From Priapulus caudatus (Eukaryota; Priapulida; Priapulimorpha; Priapulimorphida; Priapulidae), in the NCBI RefSeq assembly GCF_000485595.1, contig NW_014577673.1, forward strand, positions 150,097 to 186,839: a stretch of 36,743 bases of DNA. The letters run 5' to 3'. This document shows, piece by piece, positions 10,101 through 22,100 of the stretch (positions are counted from its first letter, which is position 1; the number at the start of each line of letters is the position of its first letter). Made by a program: the position numbers and the translations under genes. The notes beneath the pieces are model-generated. The model was not told the DNA's origin and made no database searches. It was given only the letters and a program-made list of their open reading frames with translations.

Positions 10101-13100
10101 CCGTGTGGGACTTTTTCCTATACACCGTCAGTTTTAGTGAACCATCTTCTCGTTTATGGACGAGTGTGCCGAGGAACGGAATTTTTTGATCGAGTTCTTC
10201 CTCGTACGTGAATTTGATATTGTTGGTACTGTCGATGCTATTGAGGTGTTCTGTCCATTGTTGGACTGTACCAGACTTGATGATTTCCAATGTGTCATCT
10301 ACATAGCGTAGCCACAATTTAGGTTTGAGATCAGACGGTGCTGTCTCAATGGCTTTCGTTTCAAGCCATTCCATGTAAAGATTGGCAACGATAGGCGAGA
10401 CCGGGCTACCCATGGCTGCTCCGAACTTCTGGTTGTATATTTGGTCTCTGAATTTGAAGTATGTGGTCGTAAGAACGAACGTGAGCAATTCAATGACATC
10501 GTCTGTGGTGAGGTTGGTTCGCTTCTTCAATGTTTTGTCTGCCTCCAGTCTCGACTTGATTATGTTAATCGATTCTGGGATCGGAGTGTTGGTAAAGAGT
10601 GAGACAACGTCATGGGAGACTAATATCTCGTCTGGTTTCATACGTATTGTTTTGAGTTCCTCTGCTAGCTCTGTTGAGTTCTTGATGTGATGTTCGGTGG
10701 TGCCTACCAAAGGGGCCAGTAGATCGGCTAACCTTTTTGACAAATTGTATGCTATGGAGCCTGTGTAATCGACTATGGGTCTATACGGGTTGCCTTCTTT
10801 ATGTATTTTAGGTGTGCAGTAGATTCTTGGTATATTTTCGGCCGTGGGATATAGGAACTTGTACTTAGCTTCAGTAATTTTGTCTTCTCTTTTCAGACGT
10901 TGGAGAATCGCCACTAGTTTGCTTTTATATTTCGTTGTAGGGTCTTTCTTTAATTTCCCATAGGTCTTGTGTAAAAAATTTGGGTAAACGGTCTTGTGTA
11001 TTAAAACATTTTACTTCCAGAAGCAAAGGAAGGATTAAGAAAAGTGATAGGTAGGTCACATATAACATCAGCATTTCTCAGGTTGGTTTGCATGCTTCTG
11101 TTGTATGAGGTTCTAATCAATTAGGGGCCACAATGAAAGGGTGCTTAGAATGGGGGTAAAGACATACACAGCAGAATCAGCACACATGGTATCTGATCTT
11201 ATTTCATACCTTACCGGAAAGTGATATCGAAAATAAGCCTACCTGCATAAACTGACCCTCACTCACTCCATCCCGGTAGAAAATAATGCGCTCTGGTTTC
11301 ATTTGCCGATTTGCTTTGTAGAACTTTATCAATAGATTTTTTACCATAACTGATAGCTCAGCTATTATCTCTTGCCTGAAAGAAGAACAAACACTAGGAC
11401 TGTGTCACACTGTTATTATAACTAGTATGCGTAATTTATTACTGCTTCAAAGAAGATCCACAAGTGCTTTGCAATTGGACACTGGCTCTTTATATAAACA
11501 CCGGCTTTTTAATTACACTTGTGTAATTACCTTGTTATGTAAGGTGTTTACCATATTTGCATGGGCACAGTTTCATAACCTAAGCCTTCATAATGAAGGA
11601 GAAATGACTGTACCTATTATCTAATATTCACAATCAACATTAGAATAGATTGTAATCGATCATCGTATACTCGATCATCGTAATCAATGTAGTATTGTAA
11701 TCGATCATCGATCGGTTGAGTGCCGCTGACAATTAATCACAAAATTTCAACCGATCTCCATCACTAGTCATAATTGCTTCAATATCGTCCTTCCTGCCTA
11801 AGATGATACTTGCCTGTGTTTTTGAACTCTGACATCCGCCGCGTAACGACTAGGGTAGGGATCCATGCTGGCAACCACTGCAGCGACGGAAGGCCTGTGC
11901 GTGTCACCTGGTGACGGATGAGTGACGTCTGCTCCAAATACAATCACTGGTTTTTTGAAGATTAGTAGCCTGCATTCACAAATCGGGTGAGCTGACGTTT
12001 ACATGTGTGACATACGAGCACGGACAGGGACATCGACAGGGACAGGGACATCGACAGGGACAGGGACATCGACAGGGACAGGGATGATACACTTACTAGA
12101 AAAGTCCCTTTGAAAACTTCTATGGCCATGGCGACTGAAGTACGCAATAAGCACGTTAATCACGCTGCATTGCTACTGTATATTTTATGATTTGGTCGCT
12201 TCATGACATTAGTCTGTGCAGTTTATCTCAAATCACAGTTCTTACAAATGCCACCATTGCCTGGCGATTTGTGGTTGGTGATGTAACAGTAGCTACCTGG
12301 CCTCTCGCGGAAGTATGTTGTTCACACCTCCCATCTTTGCGTTTATCTTCATACACAGGTTGACCAATGTCTGATCCATTTTCTTTACAGCGTTCTTTTG
12401 CTGAATGCACTGTGTCGCCAGCCCCATCACTACGTCTCCAACCCGTTTCACTTCAGCTGCACATGAAAACAAGGTGTCAAGTATTACGGAATTTTTCTGA
12501 TCTACACATAATTAACAAAATATCAAAATAATTGGAAAATGTCAATTTCTTCAAGTCAGCTAATGTCAGTTGAATGGAAGCAACGTGCGTGCAATTTCTA
12601 ATTAGTATTTCCCATAATCAATTTTACATATAACATGTCTGCACACACAAAACTATGCACGTGGCTATATTAAAACATGACAAGTATTAACGTGGCAATT
12701 TAAGTATTACAACTTTCACAAGTTAACGAAATAGGCATTCCTTACTGCATTTTCATCCCATAATACTGCCTATTTGTGAGGATATAGATGCACATATGTA
12801 TCATGAGTGACACATATGCAACCACTATCACTTTTCTATGCATTAACCGTGAACTCATGATGGCCGAAATATCGGATGCCAAAAGAAGGGTATCAATTGT
12901 TTGAAGAGCTGAAGCCATGACAAGTTCACTGTTAATTCACGGAAAACTGGTCGCTTGCACACAAAGATGTAAATAAGTATCATCGCAAAGCATTATGGGA
13001 TGACAGTATCTTTAGCCTGCGAAAGTTCGAATGCATCAATGTTTCCGAGACCACTAAATATAAACAAATAACAGCGATGAGAAACCGGCAGGTGTGAACG

Positions 13101-16100
13101 ACATCTAAACCTATTGCACATAATGTCAGCACTAATACATGCATTTATTGCGCACACGTACACTACCAATAAACTGATTCATTAACAGTGATTAAGCCAA
13201 TCATACTTAAGGATACACTCAGGGTTACAGACAGGTACCACTGTAAAGAGCATTACAACATAACTGCTCATTAAAGCCAATCAAACACACATCTATTTAA
13301 TGAAAGAGATGTCACTCTACACTCACTGTGACATCACAGAAACCTCATCGCTATATAGCTAATTACGTGACAGCAGAAATTGTAAAATGAAATATACAAA
13401 ATATGAAAAAATATATGAAAAAATTCTTTTCCCACATTTCTCAGAAATAGCAAAGGTCGGTACAATTGCTGCTTTAGTACTCACTATGACTTATCTGTGG
13501 CCGATTACCATCAACAAACTTTAAAAAAAGTTGTGTCGTTAGACATAAATAGGTTGACAAAATAACTGATGTTTCAAACTCCCATTTGCCGCTCACTAAT
13601 TACTGCACGCTGCTGACGTCATCATCTCAATGTAAACAAATGCGTGCAGCAACAGCATGTTCAAAACAGCTGTAACAGCGTTTCTGATTCACATGCTGGG
13701 GTGGCACGCAGTGCATTCTGGGATAGTGCACGCTAATGACGTACCTATTTTAAAGGGTGTGCTGGGGTTTGCAATAGCCAGGTGGGCATACATGGGGATG
13801 TTGAACTGTTTGGGAGACCACATACGTAACAATCTACACATACATAGCTGCCCAGAGGCACCACCTATCAACTAAAACAAATCCGAGTGTATCCTTAAGG
13901 GTGACAAAAAGAGCCACCATATAAACCAACATACAGTACATACCATATATACTTGCAGCCCGAAATCCTAGCACCACAACAATGAGTTGTAGATTGGGAT
14001 TTGCAGCATGCAATCTTTTGAATATCCCCTCTATTGACATTACATCTGCACGCTCCATAGTCAGTGCTACTGGGTTAGCACATATTGGCATTCCTGTTGT
14101 CTTGATCATATTCTGCAGTTTTCCAGCAAATTGCCTGTGAAACAAAAGTGCATAATATATAACATAACATTCATCTTAGTTGTGTTTATTCAGTCACATC
14201 AGCAACACCTTTTCTATATTTTGATTTTCCAATCTCACAGTATCTCTGCACTACCTTTTAAGATCACCCCTACTCCACCCCCCTTGTCTCACCCCCAGCC
14301 TACTTTCCTAATCTACATACTGTCTTGACATTTTGCTTTATCCCTTCTTAAATGGGCCTTCCCACATAGATCATGCACCAAACATAGAATCTGGTAATTT
14401 TAATGTTGAATACCGTTAAACCTCAAAGACAGTTTACTTCAAGACACACTTGCACATAACTGTAGTACATAGGAAGAAAAGGTAATATGAAGACTTCTAA
14501 TAACAAATTCACCCATAAATTGGTAGGTTTAGTTGTTAACAAGTGCCGCGGAGCGACAGCGCTCATCTAACGTCTACTGCGGTGACTCTGTGGAGTGGTG
14601 GGATTCTAGTGAACCCTGTTAGTCCCAAATGTGTTCACATACACGCCGAAACAGTGGAAGGCACAGGGATGGTATCAGGAACCTTCTCAAAGGAATGTTC
14701 GTTGGGATCGTTATGAAAGTTGCCACGAGATGGCGCGTACGTTTAAGTGTCTTAAGATTAAAGATGGAAGCTCCCATCGTACGTAGTAGCAACAACTATT
14801 TGCAAGACAGAATAGGTAAGCACTCATCCATTTACCTACGCAAGCCTACAGGCTGAAATAGAGAGCTGCCACCTGTAACTAATTAAAGCAGGCAAAAACT
14901 ACACAGTACTATCACCACCACATGCACTGGCAGTGACCACTGGCAGTGGCATGCGTTACATGTAACACACTGACAGTACAGAATGCCATAGAAATTATAC
15001 GATTTAAGGAGCATAAACCTTCTTCAACCAAATTTAGCTTTTGAAATTTCACTGTGACATTGTAGCCTCATACATCCAGGCATGTATAGATTCTACTAGC
15101 AAACCCGGCAGTCAAATTCTTTCTAACAGTAAACAAATCCATGTTTAACCCTTCTCTTGAGGGTCAAAAGGTTATCCGACACTTGCTCTTCGCATGTCAG
15201 CAGAAAGTACATTTCATGGTCCTTTCAATAAAGCCATAAAAATGCTAGGTCACCGCTGAAACAAAAAAGTTTTTCAATCGCTCCGTCAGACCATGTCCTC
15301 AGAAAATGTCTAAAATTTGCCCTGTGCCCCATTGACCTTTGACCGGTGACCTCCAATTTCGGCACAGTGATGGCTTTTCCTACCATGATGCTATACACCA
15401 ACTATCACGAGCCTAGGTCGAGCCGTTTAGATTTGTGCCGCAATTCTGCATTTCCTCCCTATACCTTAAGTTAAGGAAGGAATGTTCCCCCTTCTTATAC
15501 ACATCTTGACACATTTTGACCACCAACTCGTTTTCGGATTACCCCCCCACGTCCCGAATATCGTGACCGTACGTCGAGCGGTTAAGATTTGTGCCCAACT
15601 GTTGACGCACGCACGCACGCACGCACGACGGGACGGACGGAGGGACGCACGCTCATGCGATTCTACAAGCTGCATCTGACTATGTCAGATGAGCTAAAAA
15701 CAAGACACTATTTAAACCTGCTATAACCTTTACCATAATTCCTGCATGCTACAATTACGCTCATCTGCAAAGGAAACTAGTGCCCAGGATTTTATCTCCA
15801 TGCCAGTGTGGAACTGTTTCTGAATCATGTTCCACGCACCTCGAGCCGGTTTTCCTATTTCCTACAACAGAAATTTCTTTCCTTTTACATGTTGTGGGGA
15901 CAATAAACTGCACATAGTATAATTTTATAAATGTATTGTAATTAAAGTGAAAAAGTCACAGAAATTTATAAATGCACGATCAAGACAGTTCAGACCAATT
16001 ACTGATTACATATTTTATTTTCATTTTCCTATTACACCGTCCAATGGTAACTATATGCAAAAAAAACAGAGTTAAAAATGTGCCTGTGGCACACATGGCA

Positions 16101-19100
16101 AGTTCACTAAATCAACGTACATATATCTTTGTGCGAGTTTACAGTTCAACACATCACAAAGTGTATTTTTTATTATTACTGATCATTGGAACAATTACCT
16201 CATTTTTGTATTGTATTGCAGGTGGCGGCAATACACGTCCTTCTACATCTGTCATTTTGTAGTTCACAGATATGCCAAACTCCTGGACGTATGGATTGCT
16301 GTTGAAGTCCATCTTACGCACCTGTTAACATGAATATATCCCATGAAACAGGGACTTACGTGCCAATCAGTTCAACAACGCACACGCCCTGTCCACAATC
16401 ATAGCAGCTATTTTTGGTTTTGATTACCAAATCAATCATATATGTCTTGCCTTCATATTGTTTCTACTTATTTGTAAATAATGTTTTTACCTGAAGAAGT
16501 TACCTGACCATAACAACACATGCATTTTTTGTCGACATACCAAATAATTCAATCATTAAACTTTCATCGTTTCACATTATTAGATTTGTGACTACGTGTG
16601 TTCAGGGGCGTACCTACGGAAAATAGCACCTATGGCGAGCACTTAAATTGCGCCCCTGTCCAAACATCTGACACTCATCTTATAAATAGCTTTACTATAA
16701 TATACAGGGACGTAGCCAGCTAAAAAAAATGTGTGGGGTTCTTACTACTTAGTGCTACAGATGTGGACTTTCATACTATAGAAACATAGGATATGGCGGC
16801 AAAGCCGCGCACGATATAGCGCCGTTAAGCACGAAGCACCTAAGGGGCGTCTGGGGGTCCTCCCCCAGAAAATATTTGCAAATTTAATGGCTCCAAGTGC
16901 AATTTACCAGCACTTTGAAATATTATTTTTAGACATGAACAAATGGTTTTTGAGTAACTTTTCGCCACATAACGGACTTATGGACCCGATTTCTCGAGCA
17001 AAATCAGTTTAAATCTCCAAATCTCAATATAGCTGTCATTGATTTGTAAAATGATTTAAACTAATTTAGTGACGGTCACTTTGACCCGGTTTAAAAGGTT
17101 AATTTTATGGAAATATATAAAAACTTTACACAATGCTAAATTAATTATTTCTCACTTTATTCTCACAATACTGAAGGAATCATACATAGACGTATACTGA
17201 ATAATTATCCTGTAATTAATGAGTCTTAATGAATTTCTGGGAACTAGTTTTCATTGTGATTAGAAGCGTAGACAATTAGAGATGTTCCAGAACTTTTTTA
17301 TTTTGTATTAATCTGGCAGTGTAAAAACTCTCACTTCTGACACTCATGTTAGTGCGGAGTCACTCGTAATCGGACGATTCTGAGGATTGATTATTACATT
17401 GTGACAACGAGCCTACACAGGCCTCATGTTGTTTGTTTGTTACTGTCTGCGATCTGTTGACCTTTGCTTTAATTATGTAGAATTTGTCATCCGAACAGGA
17501 CTTGTGTATGTACATGTTTGTGTCCACTCACTAAAATAATAATATGGCTACTGCACTGTGAATGAATGTGTGCTGCACAATGCTGCGAAGCGATCGATAG
17601 TGAGGATCGACAAAACTTTTCATTGTTGCCAATTTTGTTAATTTGCCCTTCAAGTGGCGCCCAGGGCAAGTGCCATACCCGCCATACTTTAGTTACGCCA
17701 CAGTGTGTTCCGTAACTAGAGGACATCTTTCTTTATATGCATGTGGTCTAGGTGATCAAAGAGTTATCCATTGATACGTCTAACCATATAGAAAATCCTT
17801 ACACATACCCAGTCATTTATTTGTCTTTCACGCTCAGGCGCAGGCCTTGCTGTGGCACGGATCATATTCGTCGTCTGTTCTTCTGTTAGCTTTTTGTTGC
17901 ATTTCTGGCCAGCAACAATATTACATACCTGCAACAGCCCCTCGTGTAAAATAACCTCATAACAACTAGGAGTCCAGTATGGTGTTGGGCTTGAGTATTA
18001 TCATAATCGGTCTAATTTTCATCCTATAAATGGGGACACCACAGGTTGGGCCATAATAAAAATCTTGTATGTTTGCCCTCACCCGACCGACCTGCCAAAA
18101 AGGGGCAGACTCAAACATGTTTATTGCTCTTTCGCATTTTTTTTTTTACAAATTGTATCACTGTACATTATATAAATCTGTAGGCAATACTTTATATGTA
18201 CCAAGCAAAACAAACATTCAACATAAAAGGTATCTCCACACAAGCACACGCGAGCATGTAGACACCATGCTGCATTTGTACAAAGACCCCCCCTCAAAAA
18301 AAAGAAGCCTACCTACCTACCCCAAATTTTCAGCCTGGGTCGGGTGAGGGCAAACGAAGATTTTTTTAATTGTGGCCTTGGAGAGGAGAGATATTGCAAT
18401 ACACAATATAAACATTAATACGCAATGTATATTACTTTGAGTGATGTTACCTGATGTCACAAACTTATACAAGTTAACGGGGAATACTGCATATCTGGAG
18501 CTAACATTAAATACGAATTAATGCCGGCAATGTTACGATGTATATACCTCAATTGGCAAGTACGTATTTCTGGCTGGATTTCCTACATGGAGACAAGGCA
18601 GGTTTGGGTATTTCAACACGCATTTATACGTATCCTTGAAGTACTTCGACACTGTACATTGCTCTGTCTTGCCGGGTGCAACTTCCAATGGAAACCTGTT
18701 AAATTAATAGCAATACTAAAGTGAAGATTAAAATGCATTTCTTGAATTTTAGCACCTACTTATTCTTTGCCCAGTTCTTCACTTCAACACATATATTTTT
18801 CCCTTCGTCAGAATGAAGTTCATTTCAGCTGATTAATGTGGTAATGAGTATAAGATTAATATAACCTAAAATGTTTTACATTTTTAAAACAATGGAAATC
18901 TCACCAATATACTTTTCACAACAAAAATCTCACCTAGAAATAATTTAAGATTTACAGCAAAACCTATAGTTTTACAAGCAACATTTCGAGTTCTGATAGT
19001 CGATATATCGACCAAACACTTCAACAATAACACTTTAGCATCAAACCATATTAAAAATGTGCAAAAGTAAAATCACAAAAATGAAAACATGTGCCCTTTC

Positions 19101-22100
19101 TTCAGGTAGAATCTGATAAGAAATTTACCTTTTAAGTGTTTGAATTTAATCAACTGATCAACCACTGAATAACTATGTCCACGAAACTAAGAAGACGTTG
19201 AAAGATGAGGTAAGGAAACTCACTTTTCTGTAGCTGCTGGATTCCTTGTCAATCCAATCACACGGTACTTCCTCTTGATGTGTCCCATGTGTGTCACCTC
19301 AACCTTCAAACCTAAAAGAGCCTAATGATTTAATACACTGAACATTCATGGAGTCATTAAATAGCAGTCACAAAACCTGTATGATTTATAATCATAATTA
19401 TTATACTAAATACACTACAGGGTAAAATGAAAGCTCAGCTCACCTGGGCAATGAAATTGTAAATAATAGACTTCTAACAAGATACATTCAAATGGGCTTC
19501 TAATAATATAAATCTCAAATTCGAGTGACTATACTGGTGGTAAGATTGCACTATTGTAGCTGGTAGCAAGCAAACTGAGCAGGCGAATTTCAAGCATGGA
19601 TATCAGCAGGGCAAATATCAGGGACGATGAAAAACTATGGATAGCATCTACCTTTACCTGTAATCTCCTTTTTGAACATTGACTTTTTGTACACGTCCAT
19701 TGGTCTACTGGGATTGTATCTATCGTTTCGTGTACTGAGAACCTCTTCCATGAATTCGAGGACTGTTTGAGACTTGTAGAATGCTGTCGCAGACACTACA
19801 AGAATGATTGAAAACAACAAATGTAGCTTCGTTCCCACATTTTTTTACTCATAAACTTTTGCTATCAGAAATAAGGAATTGTAGCTCATGTTCACTTTAG
19901 ACACTTGAATGAGCCATGACCAGCTATGTTTCACATATCAGTGTAAAGTGTATTTCATGACCTTTACAATTTGGCAGTCACAGTAAACCACATGCTGAAC
20001 AAAGAGCACCCTTAATTGGAAGGCAACAATTAAGGCCCACTGGATTACATCTGCCCATACTATTAAAACTGCCCCTTTGACCAACAGCTTTCGTTTACCA
20101 TTTTTCTTTCATCTTCATTCTTCCACTTTTGCACAGCGCACACACTGGGCAAAACTTGGATATTTGCCCTTTGACCCCTCACCGGTAGCTTTGACTGACA
20201 TGCCTTTTGACTACCCCTCATGTAAAACATGAGCAATGCAGATAAATTCATTTAAACTTGTGCATTAATCGTTTACACGCAGGGCAGATAAATACATGGA
20301 TGCTAATGTCATACTACTACACGCTCCATCTGACTGATTACATCAGTCAAGCTAATAACCAAAAAAATGTTACTTCACAAACGTGGCAAATCTATGCTCT
20401 TTTAGACTTCAATACTGCAGTGCCCAGGAGGTAACACACAAGATGCACAGTGATGTGATGAATGAATAGCAAGGCATATTTATAAAAACAAGGACAAAAA
20501 AAGATACCATCAATATTCAGCATCATCTTCCACTGTGAAGGGCGCACACTTTGATAGAAACCAAACCAGACATCACGGCCCCCGCCTAGAGAGTTATTAT
20601 CGTTGCTTGACGGTGGTGAGAAGTACGAGCGACCTACAGGAGTATACCTAACCAAATAAAACACAGATTTACTAGTAGATCATTGGTTTTGCTACATCGA
20701 TCAACACGTGGCATGAAGATCATGCGAACACTGCTATCGAATTGCTTCCCACAAACTCGTCTAATCACGACGTAACAAATTCCCATGTACCTCATGCTAG
20801 GTAGTTGTCTCATCACAACATCCAGCGCCTGAATGGCATCATATGGCACGATGTTAGTCTTTCCTTCAACCATATTCTTCAGATTTACTAGACTCACTTG
20901 CGCTGCCCACTTTATAGAAACCTTGAATTCGCGAGACTTTTGACGCTCCTCATCATAGTAATCCAATGTAAGCTCCATCTAACATGACAAAAATGTCACC
21001 TTATTACTACAGCACACAATACGATTCCAATCAACCTCAAATTCATACTACTGGACGCTTGCAGCACCAAGTCTTCAAAAAATAGCAGACAAAAATGATT
21101 GCACACGAATTCGTTTTAGCACTGAAATGAATTAATATCATTAAAAAAGACAAGAGCAATTTAATCACACCCGCTCTCTTCCTATCGGCAGTTCACGTGT
21201 AGTGTACATATTGCAGGCGCCGTCAAACACTGGGTGGGAGTTGCCAAAGACGTGCTTTGCATCTTTAACCACCTGGCTAAAAATATTCCTATTGAATAAA
21301 AAACAGAAAACATCCTAATAAACTTTGTGTTATAACGTCATATTAAATTGTTGACCGACTATAAATTTAAATTACTCATTAAGCTGTTACACTTGTGTTG
21401 CTTATTTCCAATTAAAATAACTGCTAAGGTCTTACAAGTTTGTACCTCTTAAGACGTTTTGGCAGCTTTTCTACAGCAAAAGCAAAATCATAGTGCTGGA
21501 GATACGAGTCCGGGATTTTCAGAGCAAAATGATTTGCTCTGAGAACGATACGCCTTCCAACTTTCCCAACACCGGGGCGTTTGGGAAAAGACAGGGCCGT
21601 AGCTTTAGCAGCTTGTATCAGCTCAAGTCCGAGACTCTGTAGTGAACCTACAGAAGCAATTAAAATAATAAATTATCATAATCTTCTTTTAAATATTGTA
21701 TTCATCTCAGCTGATGTGTTTTATGTCAAATGGGAAAAGGGGAAATAAATAAAAACGAACCACCAGCGAGATCTTCCGATGCAGATTCTCTTGCGGCAGT
21801 GACTGATGCTTGCATTCCCGGTTTGTCTTCTTGTGTGTGCTTGGGTGTTACCACTTCCATTGGCCTCGTCTTCATAGTCAGTCTTTCTTCTGAAGCCATG
21901 CTTGGCTTAGCTTGCTCTGGTGGCATCTTCATTGGCCATTGCATAACCCGTACAAATTCAGTAACATATATGTATGCAGGGGTTGAAAGTATGCAATTCA
22001 AGTATGTACTCTGTTTTACTGTCGGATTCTCCGATTTAACATAAGCAGGACTCTGACATACGTATCCTAAAAATCAAAAACATTGAACACCATATTTCTT

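Larger units (their letters stand above)
9291..11000 (-). mobile_element. Penelope-like retroelement in an Argonaute intron
   Basis: A 5'-truncated Penelope-like element of about 1.7 kb in the intron between the Argonaute exons at 11243-11375 and 8464-8598, in the same orientation as the gene. The direct repeat TTAAAACATTTTA occurs at both ends (near 9278-9290 and 11002-11014) and looks like a target-site duplication. The coding part is at 9418-10990. The 3' non-coding end holds a hairpin beside GAAACG. Confidence 0.85.

Noticed and set aside
9466-10690. Plus-strand open frames opposite the Penelope reverse transcriptase
   Set aside because: They are antisense shadows of the 498-codon frame and have no motif of their own.
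20040-20330. Possible further exon or R2 copy between Argonaute exons
   Set aside because: Words such as CCTTTGACC and a degraded CATCTGACTGATTACATCAG tail hint at old R2-like sequence, but I cannot align it well enough to call, and it has no coding signal.
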